In this document: one piece after another, positions 1 through 6,118 of the stretch | Position numbering within the stretch: the stretch's first letter is position 1 | How the letters are laid out: the number at the start of each line of letters is the position of its first letter | Assembly (NCBI RefSeq): GCF_013409505.1 | Contig: NZ_JACCBN010000001.1 | Coordinates: 3,906,001 to 3,970,000, forward strand | Direction: 5' to 3' | Origin: Actinomycetospora corticicola | GTDB taxonomy: Bacteria > Actinomycetota > Actinomycetes > Mycobacteriales > Pseudonocardiaceae | Length of the DNA stretch: 64,000 bases | Position numbers and translations under genes: made by a program | Notes under the pieces: model-generated | Database searches by the model: none | Seen by the model: the letters and a program-made list of their open reading frames with translations, nothing else | Told to the model about the DNA's origin: nothing

Positions 1-67
1 AGCAATGAACCTGTGTCTCGTCACGAGTCATGTCCGTCTCTACCGGCCACACAATCCAGTCCGTCAT
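1..67 (-). CDS. Start of a small element gene, cut by the window edge
   Basis: Only the first 22 codons are visible, beginning MTDWIVWPVETDMTRDETQ. The ATG (67-65) overlaps the TGA of the gene at 64-270 in an ATGA arrangement, which is the main reason to believe in it. The sequence is too short to assign a family. It belongs to the leftward gene array of the integrated element. Confidence 0.45.
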   Translation of the reverse strand, partial: MTDWIVWPVETDMTRDETQVHC

Positions 68-270
68 AACGTGCCCCATCTCTTCCCGGTCATCCGGTCA
101 AGGCTGGACTCACCGTTCTCCAGCCCGAACAACAGAACTCCGCCTAGGAGAGGTGGAGGAACGGCAAACCGTGCCTTCCACTCCTCGTCACTCTCTCCCG
201 GCCTACGGCCTTCCTTTACGTTCTCCATCCACCTATGGATTCTCTGATCCTGGTCTGAGTACCTAGGCAT
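64..270 (-). CDS. Small hypothetical protein of the integrated element (68 aa)
   Basis: A 68-residue protein with a charged first half (RIHRWMENVKEGRRPGESDEE) and a short hydrophobic stretch (LLGGVLLFGL, about residues 40-50). The ATG is preceded by AGGTG at a five-base spacing, a good ribosome binding site. I do not recognise a family. It resembles the very small proteins found between replication and transfer or packaging genes in actinophages and integrative elements; this comparison is by style only. It is followed by an ATGA-coupled gene. Confidence 0.55.
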   Translation of the reverse strand: MPRYSDQDQRIHRWMENVKEGRRPGESDEEWKARFAVPPPLLGGVLLFGLENGESSLDRMTGKRWGTL

Positions 271-471
271 AGGTCACCTGTGTTGCGTTAGGGATGGACG
301 GAGCCACCCAGGGCTCCGCTAGGGCTCCGCCCTGTTCCTAGGCCATCTCAAGACACCCAGGCACGGACGGAGTCCGGTCAATTAAGTGGAGGACCGATCA
401 CGACAAGGTCCTAGGTAGTGATGATGTGATGAGGAGGGGGATATATAAGGGGGAACCATCATCATCACCAC
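271..471. other. Non-coding gap downstream of the element ATPase gene
   Basis: No convincing frame is present. GTGATGATG (418-426) and CATCATCAC (460-468) are perfect complements that could pair across an AT-rich centre containing ATATATAA. This may be a 3' structure for the ATPase gene ending at 472 or a promoter region for the gene starting at 270. A partial direct repeat (GGGCTCCGC) occurs at about 312-336. Neither role is proven. Confidence 0.3.
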
Positions 472-1500
472 TCACCGGAGCGACCACCGGTCGCCTTCCC
501 GCTGGAGCCGTCGCCTGATCTTCCCGTTGCCGGTCATGTGCGTCTGAGCGGTGCTCTCCGTCAGCACACCGGGGAACCTCTTAGCTAGCTCACCGGCTAC
601 GGCACGGCCGGACTTCTCCGGCCACTCCTGAGCCACCACGGCAGCCATAGCGGCCGCCTGTGCGTCCGTGAGGGCCTTCCTGCCCCTCTCCCGTCCGGCT
701 GGAGCCTGTGACTCGTCCCCGGCTTCCTCGTGCTGCTCCTCCGGCTCCACCGGCCCGTGACTGAGTACGCGGTAGTCCGGCCCGGCTAGCGGCTGAGCGA
801 TAATCTCCGCCGGTTGTGCGAGTCCGTTCCCCTGGACATACAGGCCGGTATTCCCGCCCCGGAGTCGACGCCTAGCGGTCTGCCGAACCTGAATCCACGC
901 ACGGGACTTCTGGACAGGCACCCCGGTACCCATGGGTGCCGCCCCCCGTTTCGTTGCGTACTTCTCCGTCTCGTGGTGGAGGACCACAACGGGAATCCCC
1001 CGGCTCACGAGGAGGTCTAAGCCGTCATAGACGACCGTGGCGGCAGCCGTGTCATTCGGGTCCCCGGTGCTGCCATTCAAGTTGTCCAGGACGACAAAGT
1101 TCCGGCCGGTGCCGATCAGGAGTGAGGTGAGGTCACGCCACTCCTCCGGAGTCTTAGTCATCCCGGTTCGGTACATCGGTACGTCTAGAGCGTTAGCGTC
1201 AGGAACTCCCGCATAGATTCTCTGTGCGTACTCCTCCGGAGAACCGGGGTCCGTGCAGAGGATGGCTGGACGCCAGTCCTTCGACTCGTCCACCGGTTGC
1301 ATTCCCAGGAACTCCCTCCCGTCCACCATGAGGGAGAGAAGCATGGACGCGACGAGGTAGGACTTCCCTACATTCGACGGTCCGTAGAGAGTCGTGATGC
1401 TGGAGGAGATGACTTCATGGAACACCCATCGTTCCGTCCGACTGGCACGCTCGAACGCTTCCGCTAGGGACAGAACCGGGAACCTCTCACTGGTCACCAC
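472..1500 (-). CDS. RepA/DnaB-like AAA ATPase of the integrated element
   Basis: A 342-residue P-loop ATPase of the RecA/AAA_25 type used by plasmids and phages as a replicative helicase or helicase loader. The Walker A motif GPSNVGKSY lies at residues 40-48 and a Walker B strand, FVVLDNLNG, ends in Asp139. A sensor-like VVLHH follows at about residue 173. After an acidic linker, residues 275-342 form a probable winged-helix domain (LTDAQAAAMAAVVAQEW, then [12 protein letters not shown]). The start is one of two consecutive GTG codons (1500 or 1497); the second overlaps the upstream TGA as GTGA. It is the largest element gene in the window and suggests that the element can replicate autonomously, which is inference. 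Direct DNA binding is unproven. Confidence 0.75.
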   Translation of the reverse strand: MVTSERFPVLSLAEAFERASRTERWVFHEVISSSITTLYGPSNVGKSYLVASMLLSLMVDGREFLGMQPVDESKDWRPAILCTDPGSPEEYAQRIYAGVPDANALDVPMYRTGMTKTPEEWRDLTSLLIGTGRNFVVLDNLNGSTGDPNDTAAATVVYDGLDLLVSRGIPVVVLHHETEKYATKRGAAPMGTGVPVQKSRAWIQVRQTARRRLRGGNTGLYVQGNGLAQPAEIIAQPLAGPDYRVLSHGPVEPEEQHEEAGDESQAPAGRERGRKALTDAQAAAMAAVVAQEWPEKSGRAVAGELAKRFPGVLTESTAQTHMTGNGKIRRRLQREGDRWSLR

Positions 1501-1580
1501 TCGTCCCCTAGTCGACTATTCCAGCCCGGCCGGTGCTCGTTCACGAGACGCTCCGCCTCGTCGTCTAGGCCCTCGTCCAT
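1494..1580 (-). CDS. Tiny coupled ORF between zinc-ribbon and ATPase genes (28 aa)
   Basis: The product starts MDEGLDDEAERLV and ends in RLGDEW. Its ATG overlaps the upstream TGA (TGATG at 1582-1578), and its own TGA overlaps the ATPase start (GTGA). Coupling on both sides is the evidence, because the protein is too short for similarity. It may mainly keep ribosomes moving toward the ATPase start. Confidence 0.45.
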   Translation of the reverse strand: MDEGLDDEAERLVNEHRPGWNSRLGDEW

Positions 1581-1849
1581 CACGCCGCGCGGAATCCGTA
1601 CCGGCGCGACTGGCACCCACAACTCCGGGAAGCACCTTGCTTGAGATTCGTTCCGCGGATGGCCTTCTCCGACCCGCAATCACAACGGCAGTACCACCAC
1701 GCTCCGTCCTTCCGTTGCCGGGCACTCTCCGGCCGTTCGGAGAACGGGCAATAACGGAGGACCACGAGGAGTCCGAACCTCTCCCCCTCCAGGCCCCGAA
1801 TCGTCGTGTTCCGGTTGCCCTCTCCGTACTTCTCTACGTCAGCCATCAC
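1580..1849 (-). CDS. Small phage-type zinc-ribbon protein (89 aa)
   Basis: The protein has the pattern ERFGLLVVLRYCPF, then WWYCRCDCGSEKAIRGTNL and SRSCGCQSRR. This matches a family of short phage and prophage proteins in which four to five cysteines (CRCDCG and SCGC) form a treble-clef or zinc-ribbon fold, often found with HNH or AP2-like DNA-binding domains. No nuclease or AP2 domain is attached here. DNA binding is the likely property, based on the family. The start is an ATG that overlaps the upstream stop at 1846; a second Met follows directly. Confidence 0.7.
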   Translation of the reverse strand: MMADVEKYGEGNRNTTIRGLEGERFGLLVVLRYCPFSERPESARQRKDGAWWYCRCDCGSEKAIRGTNLKQGASRSCGCQSRRYGFRAA

Positions 1850-2052
1850 GCGTCTCCGTTCGCTAGGGCTAGTGCTCGTTCTCCGGGATATAGCGGGACC
1901 ATCGGCCCCGACGGCGGGAAGTACCGACCCGCCTCGTGGATCAGTCCGTCACGGAGCCATCCCTTGACGCGCTCAACCGCGTTCCGAACTCCGTGCTTCT
2001 GCTCCAGCTCACTTGTGCTGACGAGGCACGCAACGTCTCTCCGCCTAGGCAT
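1846..2052 (-). CDS. Small hypothetical protein, possibly winged-helix (68 aa)
   Basis: The sequence VSTSELEQKHGVRNAVERVKGWLRDGLI has the look of a short helix-turn-helix followed by a wing (HEAGRYFPPSGPMVPLYP). No family is assigned. AGAGGA lies six bases upstream of the ATG. It overlaps the zinc-ribbon gene by four bases (ATGA). The position before the ATPase suggests a regulatory or replication-accessory role, which is inference. Confidence 0.55.
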   Translation of the reverse strand: MPRRRDVACLVSTSELEQKHGVRNAVERVKGWLRDGLIHEAGRYFPPSGPMVPLYPGERALALANGDA

Positions 2053-2204
2053 AGGAATCCTCTAAGTGCTGCTCTACCTGAACCGCTGGTCACGGCGTTG
2101 TCTTGGTTGCTCATTCGCCCGCTCCGGCCCTCGTGAGCTCGAACCGGGTAGTTGGACCCGTGGAGCGTTAGATAGCTCCTAGGGCCTCTCAGACGGTCAT
2201 CCGC

Positions 2205-2357
2205 CTAGGTGGCTACAGGACGAGGGCTCAGCGTCCCCGGAATCGCCTTGAGTCGGGCGATCAGCGCCGGAGTCATCGGCGGAGCCTGTGCCACTACCTG
2301 TGCCGCGTAATCCTTCACCCATGGCTCCAGGACTTCCTTACGCCTCGTTTCGGGCAT
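2205..2357 (-). CDS. Small hypothetical element protein (50 aa)
   Basis: Fifty codons beginning MPETRRKEVLEPWVKDYAAQ and containing the segment APPMTPALIARLKAI. Short proteins with the pattern APPLTxEQxxRLxALL are common in actinobacterial prophages and integrative elements; their function is unknown to me. GGAG lies eleven bases upstream of the ATG. About 150 bases without a supported gene separate it from the next gene downstream. Confidence 0.55.
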   Translation of the reverse strand: MPETRRKEVLEPWVKDYAAQVVAQAPPMTPALIARLKAIPGTLSPRPVAT

Positions 2358-2406
2358 ACGTCTCGTCACTCCACAATTCATTAGTTAGCTCTATGCCTTA
2401 TGAGCA

Positions 2407-2441
2407 CAAAAAAGACCCGCCCTAGGAATCCCCTAGAACGG
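2407..2441 (-). terminator. Rho-independent terminator
   Basis: On the minus strand CCCGTTCTAGG pairs along its full length with CCTAGGGCGGG (two G-U pairs) around the loop GGATT, followed by TCTTTTTT. This is the only classical stem plus U-tract terminator in the element part. It lies 26 bases after the stop at 2467 and so supports a transcript through 2467-2778. Confidence 0.8.
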
Positions 2442-2466
2442 GCCGGACCGGACGACTCCTCGTCGT

Positions 2467-2778
2467 CTAGCCGAACCTTTCCACCGGCAGGGACGATCCC
2501 CGTGCCATTGCTCGTGCCATCCCTGCCTCCCTTCCTCGTCCTCGTGCTGTTCGACCGTATCGGCCGGTCCCCGTGCGGGATACCAAGAACCCTAGCGACC
2601 GGTTTGGAATCGGAGTACCACGCGTGCCCTGAGCTGCTGTTTTGCGGGCTCGTGCTCCAGTCTCCGGACGGATGGCCGTAGGAGGTACCACGGACCCTAG
2701 GGACCGGTTTGTAGCCGGTGCATCATCCCGACGAGGTGGAGCGTAGGAACGCACCGGGAATCCGGGTGCCAATGTCAC
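2467..2778 (-). CDS. Putative basic low-complexity protein with an internal duplication
   Basis: About 100 residues, rich in Arg, Gly, Thr and Pro, with the segment NRSLGSVVPP repeated as NRSLGFLVSR 41 residues later. The duplication is clearer in the DNA (two copies of about 30 bases starting CAAACCGGTC). The start is either GTG (2778) directly after GGAGA or, better spaced, a TTG two codons later. A strong terminator follows. Coding is uncertain: the unit could instead be a structured RNA with two similar domains. No family is recognised. Confidence 0.35.
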   Translation of the reverse strand: MTLAPGFPVRSYAPPRRDDAPATNRSLGSVVPPTAIRPETGARARKTAAQGTRGTPIPNRSLGFLVSRTGTGRYGRTARGRGREAGMARAMARGSSLPVERFG

Positions 2779-2881
2779 TCTCCGTCTACGAAAGGGGGTC
2801 GCCGGCTGGCTCGTTTCATATACGCAGCGTGAGAATCAAGGCCGGTCCCGGAGCGGAGCGGAGGGCCTGCCGGTGCTCCAG

Positions 2882-3085
2882 CTAGCGACCACGGCGCCAC
2901 GGCGACAGGAAGGCCCGGACCACTTCTCCGAGTGCCCTCGTGACGGCCGGAACGTCCGGCCGGTCGGCCCGGATCAGTGCGACGAGGCAGACCACGAGGC
3001 AGGCCAGAACGGCGACCACGACAGCGGCCAGGAGGAGAACGGCGAACGCACCGGAGAACGACCGGGCGGCATCGAGAACGGACAC
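2882..3085 (-). CDS. Small membrane protein of the integrated element (67 aa)
   Basis: One long hydrophobic segment (residues 13-38, LLLAAVVVAVLACLVVCLVAL) is followed by a cytoplasmic-looking charged tail ending SPWRRGR. AGGGG lies seven bases before the GTG start. The helix is long enough to span the membrane once, with the basic C-terminus inside by the positive-inside rule. The function is unknown. Confidence 0.5.
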   Translation of the reverse strand: MSVLDAARSFSGAFAVLLLAAVVVAVLACLVVCLVALIRADRPDVPAVTRALGEVVRAFLSPWRRGR

Positions 3086-3307
3086 GGCGGTACCCCTAGA
3101 GATGGCAAGGGCCTCAGCACGTAAACCGGGTGGCTTACTGCCGCCTGTGACCGATCCACCTAGACCGGCCGTGGCACGTGATCCCTCGTCGTCTCTCTGC
3201 TAGTCGGGCTCCGGGTCCGAGAGAACGGTAGCAACGGGCACGGACACGACGAGGCCCCGGCCGGGCCTCCCTCGTGGAGAAGCTCGAACCGGGGCCTGTG
3301 TGCCTCT

Positions 3308-3322
3308 CTGACGGTCCGTCAG
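3308..3322. terminator. Short palindrome at the stop of a small membrane gene
   Basis: CTGACGG and CCGTCAG are perfect complements with a single T between them, overlapping the stop at 3319. There is no U tract. A second GC-rich inverted repeat (GAGGCCC/GGGCCTC) lies at about 3250-3268. They may act together as a weak end point for transcripts from 4282 leftward. Confidence 0.3.
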
Positions 3323-3501
3323 TCGACCGCCCACAGAAGGACTCCCAGGAGTCCGAACGCGAGACAGATCAGCCCTAGGGCCTTCCCTGGCGTGACTCCC
3401 TGCCGGAAGAACGCGCGTCGGACTCGTGCGTGCCTAGGGGACAGGACGAGGGCTCCGAGAACGGCCAGGAACACGACGAGGACGAGAACCGCTAGCGCCA
3501 C
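3319..3501 (-). CDS. Small two-helix membrane protein (60 aa)
   Basis: There are two hydrophobic helices: residues 1-20 (MALAVLVLVVFLAVLGALVL) and about 43-59 (GLICLAFGLLGVLLWAV). A basic loop with RHARVRRAFFRQG separates them, so both termini should face the same side. The GTG start lies three bases after the TAA of the acidic gene at 3505. No family is recognised. Confidence 0.5.
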   Translation of the reverse strand: MALAVLVLVVFLAVLGALVLSPRHARVRRAFFRQGVTPGKALGLICLAFGLLGVLLWAVD

Positions 3502-3504
3502 CGG

Positions 3505-3636
3505 TTACTCTTCCGGCTCCGGCCGTCGGGAACCGTCCTGGTGTCCCTCGTCGTACTCCTCTTCCGAGCGTCGCCAGTAGTCGGCTTCCTCGTCGTTCGG
3601 GTCCGGAGTGCCGGTCACTTCTGCTCCGCCACTCAT
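3505..3636 (-). CDS. Small acidic protein (43 aa)
   Basis: The protein runs from MSGGAEVTGTPDPNDEEAD to a C-terminal RRPEPEE and is dominated by Asp and Glu. The ATG (3636-3634) overlaps the upstream TGA (3635-3633), giving ATGA coupling. A strongly acidic small protein between a basic array and membrane genes could be a DNA mimic or structural phage peptide; nothing in the sequence decides this. Confidence 0.5.
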   Translation of the reverse strand: MSGGAEVTGTPDPNDEEADYWRRSEEEYDEGHQDGSRRPEPEE

Positions 3637-3782
3637 GGAGCCGTAGCGGCAACGGCAAGCGTCACGAGACCCCCGGCCTCCATCATCAGCTCCAGGTGAT
3701 CGCCCGTGAACTTAGGGCCGGGGTGGAGCTGAACCTCACCACTCTCCAGAACGGCCACGGACAGAATAGCAGCCTCGTCCAT
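3633..3782 (-). CDS. Small conserved-type element protein (49 aa)
   Basis: The first part, MDEAAILSVAVLESGEVQLH, is followed by PGPKFTGDHLELMMEAGGL. It aligns by eye with the protein at 4145-4282 (SVAVLESGEVQLHPGPKFT against TIAVLPDRSVRLHIGPGFT), so the two are probably paralogues. I chose the ATG at 3782 because AAAGGA sits nine bases upstream. The frame is open to a GTG at 3959 that overlaps another stop, so a 108-residue form cannot be excluded. The family has no function that I know of. Confidence 0.5.
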   Translation of the reverse strand: MDEAAILSVAVLESGEVQLHPGPKFTGDHLELMMEAGGLVTLAVAATAP

Positions 3783-3955
3783 AACCCTGTGTCCTTTCGC
3801 TAGCGGAGCCACCTCGTGTGAGACGGCAATGCCCACATCAGAGCACACGACAAACCGGCCCGGAGCCGTATCGTGACCGCGCGGTACTACTGGAGATATT
3901 CCGCTAGTGACTACGCAGCACGAACGGTCCCGAGTGACAAGTAAAGACAGGCCGG

Positions 3956-4039
3956 TCACACACCAGGGTCATCCTCGTCGTCCGACGGCAGGCCTACGGG
4001 GAGTTCGACGGTGCCCACGAGGAAGCCTTCCTCGTCCAC
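3956..4039 (-). CDS. Possible very small acidic ORF (27 aa or longer)
   Basis: The frame VDEEGFLVGTVELPVG ends in an Asp-rich tail, and its TGA overlaps a GTG of the next frame. The open frame extends well upstream (containing SYTDTARGSFRLPW), but no standard start with a ribosome site is visible there. It is listed because its composition is protein-like; the start is unresolved. Confidence 0.3.
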   Translation of the reverse strand: MDEEGFLVGTVELPVGLPSDDEDDPGV

Positions 4040-4100
4040 CCACGGCAGCCTGAAACTCCCTCGTGCCGTGTCGGTGTAAGACCGTCCTTGGACGCGACAA

Positions 4101-4131
4101 AGCCCCTCAACCAGGGGGGAGCTGAGGGGCT
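4101..4131. terminator. Nine-bp hairpin between small element genes
   Basis: AGCCCCTCA (4101-4109) and TGAGGGGCT (4123-4131) pair perfectly around a 13-base loop. On the minus strand the stem is followed by TTGTC, a weak U tract. It may be a partial terminator after the gene ending at 4145. Confidence 0.4.
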
Positions 4132-4144
4132 AAGCCAGATCGCT

Positions 4145-4282
4145 TTAGCTAAGGGAGTCAGTCACCCTCCCTACAGCTTCGACGGCCAAGTCTACGTCTT
4201 CCGGGGTGAATCCAGGTCCGATGTGGAGGCGCACGGAACGATCCGGCAGAACGGCAATCGTGAAGAGCGGTGAGTCGGTCAT
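4145..4282 (-). CDS. Small conserved-type element protein (45 aa)
   Basis: The protein MTDSPLFTIAVLPDRSVRL continues with HIGPGFTPEDVDLAVEAVGR. It is related by eye to the protein at 3633-3782 over about 20 residues. A predicted two-strand hairpin followed by one helix is plausible. A purine-rich AGGTGAGG precedes the ATG by about ten bases. It is the first gene of a leftward run of tiny genes and lies downstream of the palindromic region at 4328-4390. Confidence 0.55.
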   Translation of the reverse strand: MTDSPLFTIAVLPDRSVRLHIGPGFTPEDVDLAVEAVGRVTDSLS

Positions 4283-4327
4283 GCAGCAAACCCTCACCTG
4301 TCGGGCCGAAGCTGGTCAACGCAAGCA

Positions 4328-4390
4328 TGAGATATCTCAGGTGGCTATGCGTGTCTGCTTACCAACCGGGGTAACAACCGCCGGTAAGCA
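4328..4390. promoter_or_regulatory. Palindrome and inverted repeat, probable operator region
   Basis: A perfect 12-bp palindrome, TGAGATATCTCA (4328-4339), is followed by TGCTTACC (4356-4363) and its exact complement GGTAAGCA (4383-4390), with another GGTAA between them at 4370. No U tract follows either structure. They sit directly upstream of the leftward gene run starting at 4282, where a phage-type repressor would be expected to bind. No convincing -10/-35 pair was found. Confidence 0.45.
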
Positions 4391-4395
4391 TCAGT

Positions 4396-4962
4396 TCAGG
4401 AACGGGGGTCGTCGTCCGATACCGACTTAACTTCTAACAACGGTGCAAGGTCGTATACGTTATCAGCTAGCTGTCGGTACCCCGGCGGACTATTTGGGTG
4501 CCTCTGCCACTCAAGGTCAAATGCGTCTTCGAACGCTTTACTTGCTTCGATGCTAAATCGGAGTCTCTCGCGCTCGTTGTCTAGCTCTTTGCGGGTCCGC
4601 TCAACCTTGTGGTTGTCCCACCTCATCTTGTAATCGAGCACGTACTTCATGGCACGTAGAGCGCCGTAACCGACCGCAGCGCCTGTGGCGATCGGTGTTC
4701 CGCGTAGCGCTTCCGAAAGGACCACTTCCCACGGACTTGCCAGGGACATGCGCTTGATCCACAGGTCTGGCTGAGGTCGAGGCTCCTTGAACAACAAGTC
4801 CGTGAAATTGTGCGTGAGCATCGCTTCGAAGCATTCGGCATAGATTTCGGCGAGCAGGCTGCTGTTTGTAGAGACTTGCCCTAGCCGTGGTCGTTCCCCG
4901 ATGTCGACCGCCACCAATAGGTTCTCAACTCCGGTGCGCTCAGACGTAGCTAGCGTGCTCAC
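4396..4962 (-). CDS. Hypothetical protein with hydrophobic segment and coiled coil (188 aa)
   Basis: I do not recognise this protein. Residues about 76-108 (SPWEVVLSEALRGTPIATG and on to AMKYVL) contain a moderately hydrophobic stretch. A highly charged, probably coiled-coil helix of about 40 residues follows (KMRWDNHKVERTRKELDNER), and then a short C-terminal domain. The same general layout, a membrane-proximal segment plus a coiled coil, occurs in uncharacterised actinobacterial proteins. The gene is visibly richer in A and T than its neighbours (for example GTATACGTTATCAGCTAGC near its 3' end), as expected for cargo acquired separately. The GTG start at 4962 has no strong ribosome site. 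Confidence 0.6.
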   Translation of the reverse strand: MSTLATSERTGVENLLVAVDIGERPRLGQVSTNSSLLAEIYAECFEAMLTHNFTDLLFKEPRPQPDLWIKRMSLASPWEVVLSEALRGTPIATGAAVGYGALRAMKYVLDYKMRWDNHKVERTRKELDNERERLRFSIEASKAFEDAFDLEWQRHPNSPPGYRQLADNVYDLAPLLEVKSVSDDDPRS

Positions 4963-5025
4963 ACCGGGAAGAGTAGTCAGCCGGACGCTACGCCTGCTTG
5001 GAGAGGGTCAACCGACAGGTCTTCG

Positions 5026-5043
5026 TGTGCATGTTGTGCATGT
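5026..5043. repeat. Tandem 9-bp repeat TGTGCATGT x2
   Basis: Two perfect adjacent copies of TGTGCATGT lie in the 245-bp gap between the genes at 4962 and 5208. The core TGTGCA recurs twice in the divergent region at 5530-5548. Shared operator half-sites are a reasonable reading. No gene is supported in the rest of 4963-5207. Confidence 0.45.
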
Positions 5044-5207
5044 GCCCCACCCCCTGGCGGTCCAAGGGGTGCGATGGGCAGGCTTGGTGCCGTCGTCGGA
5101 TTCGTCCCGTGCAAGCCGGTTGCCGGTGGTTGTGCTCACGTCGATCCGAGTTGTAGCGGAGGGGTGTCGTTGTGCTCTCCTACCGCCACTCACCAGGAAG
5201 GTCAACC

Positions 5208-5354
5208 GTGAATATCACCCTGCATCGTTGGTTCATCGGTCTGCTGCTGGCGCTCGGATGCGCCTACCTGATCAGTCCGTGGCTAGCCATGGGTCTCGCA
5301 GTTGTGTTCACCGCTCAGTCAGGACATGAAGGGAGAGCACCCCGCCGAACGTAG
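5208..5354 (+). CDS. Small single-helix membrane peptide (48 aa)
   Basis: The product has a transmembrane helix at about residues 8-35 (WFIGLLLALGCAYLISPWLA) and a short basic tail. AGGAAGG lies six bases before the GTG (5208), which fixes this start over an upstream in-frame ATG. Its 3' end overlaps the convergent gene ending at 5308 by 47 bases. The function is unknown; the type is common among phage early genes. Confidence 0.5.
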   Translation: MNITLHRWFIGLLLALGCAYLISPWLAMGLAVVFTAQSGHEGRAPRRT

Positions 5355-5520
5355 AAGACCGGCGTTCGTAGACCCAGACCCGGAAGCCGCGTTCCCGGTA
5401 GTCGTCGGCTAGTTCCTCCAAAGCGGCCAAGTCGTCCCCCTCTGCTGCCTGTAGTTCGTTCTTGACCGGGGAGCAGAGGGGGCCAGCGAACAGCCGGGCG
5501 TGGAGAACGTACCGCTTCAT
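5308..5520 (-). CDS. Small hypothetical element protein (70 aa)
   Basis: The sequence MKRYVLHARLFAGPLCSPV leads to DLAALEELADDYRERGFRVW and VYERRSS. It reads as a compact beta-alpha-beta fold. Similar short proteins occur beside regulators in actinophages, by recollection only. It is transcribed divergently from the HTH gene at 5578, across a palindromic control region. Confidence 0.55.
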   Translation of the reverse strand: MKRYVLHARLFAGPLCSPVKNELQAAEGDDLAALEELADDYRERGFRVWVYERRSSTFGGVLSLHVLTER

Positions 5521-5577
5521 AGGACGTAGTGTGCACTACGAGTGTGCATAGGTGAACCGTCGTCATAACCAACGACT
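5521..5577. promoter_or_regulatory. Divergent control region with inverted repeat
   Basis: CGTAGTG (5525-5531) and CACTACG (5534-5540) form a perfect inverted repeat with a TG centre. A second TGTGCA follows at 5543-5548. The region lies between the divergent genes at 5520 (minus) and 5578 (plus), so one regulator could control both directions. The HTH protein encoded next door is the obvious candidate. Confidence 0.5.
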
Positions 5578-5796
5578 GTGCGCTGTCACGTTGCCGTGGT
5601 GGACCAGCGGGAGGCACGGCAGCAACTCAACGAAGCTATCCGTGAGAGGGAAGCGGTCCGCATCGTGGCGGATCAGGCAGACGCTCAGCTCAGGGAAGCC
5701 ATGCGTGCGGCTATCAGCTCAGGAGTCACGATCGCTGAGGTAGCAGAGCTGACCGGGTATCACCGCAACTCTGTCCGACGGATCGTGGACGGGTGA
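5578..5796 (+). CDS. Small helix-turn-helix protein (up to 72 aa)
   Basis: An N-terminal charged helix (REARQQLNEAIREREAVRIV) is followed by a clear HTH at about residues 47-70, with the core VTIAEVAELTGYHRNSVRR. The pattern resembles sigma region 4 or resolvase-type HTH tails. No strong ribosome site is seen; the start may be the GTG at 5578 or a GTG a few codons later (before DQREAR). Its TGA overlaps the next start (GTGA). It is likely a DNA-binding regulator of the element, read as the first gene of a three-gene rightward operon that ends in the excisionase candidate. Confidence 0.6.
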   Translation: MRCHVAVVDQREARQQLNEAIREREAVRIVADQADAQLREAMRAAISSGVTIAEVAELTGYHRNSVRRIVDG

Positions 5797-5945
5797 GGGT
5801 TCTGCTAGGGGTGCTGATCGGTCTACCTCTCGGGTGGCTTGCCGCTGAGGTCCGAAGAGGTTGGCAGACAGAACGGCCGGGCGACCCTCCCCCGTTCGCC
5901 CCTGAGATGGCAGACGCACCACGGCAGCCGGGCGAGTGGCTGTGA
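5793..5945 (+). CDS. Small membrane-anchored peptide (50 aa)
   Basis: One N-terminal hydrophobic helix (VLLGVLIGLPLGWLAAEVRR) is followed by a proline-rich tail. It overlaps the genes on both sides (GTGA at the start, TGATG at the end), so all three genes are translationally coupled. Its function is unknown; co-translation with two DNA-binding proteins is the only clue. Confidence 0.5.
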   Translation: MRVLLGVLIGLPLGWLAAEVRRGWQTERPGDPPPFAPEMADAPRQPGEWL

Positions 5946-6118
5946 TGGCCCTTCTACTTCGGACCACCGAAGCGGCCCGCCGGGTAGGCGTGAGCCAACG
6001 GAGCCTCAACCGATGGACCACGGCCGGGAAGCTCCATCCGACGTTCCTCACACCCGGCGGCCATGCGCGGTGGGATGAGGCGGACCTACGGCGTCAACTT
6101 GGGATGCTGCGCGAGTAG
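5945..6118 (+). CDS. BldC/MerR-like small HTH protein, candidate excisionase
   Basis: A 57-residue single-domain winged HTH: LLRTTEAARRVGVSQRSLNR, then WTTAGKLHPTFLTPGGHARW. This is the BldC/MerR-like fold in which the TPGGHxRW wing is diagnostic, and the family includes phage excisionases (recombination directionality factors). I chose the ATG at 5945, which overlaps the upstream TGA; a GTG nine bases earlier is possible. The stop lies only about 48 bases from the point where eccC identity ends, which is where excision factors often lie. No integrase is visible, so it must be encoded at the other end of the element or elsewhere. The excisionase role is inference; a BldC-type regulator is the alternative. 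Confidence 0.7.
   Translation: MALLLRTTEAARRVGVSQRSLNRWTTAGKLHPTFLTPGGHARWDEADLRRQLGMLRE

Noticed and set aside
457-470. CATCATCATCACCAC run resembling a His tag or vector sequence
   Set aside because: It lies outside any supported frame and pairs with an upstream GTGATGATG. Natural low complexity is the simpler reading.
2130-2155. GGTTCGAG-type T-loop suggesting a tRNA in the element
   Set aside because: No matching T stem, anticodon arm or acceptor could be folded around it.
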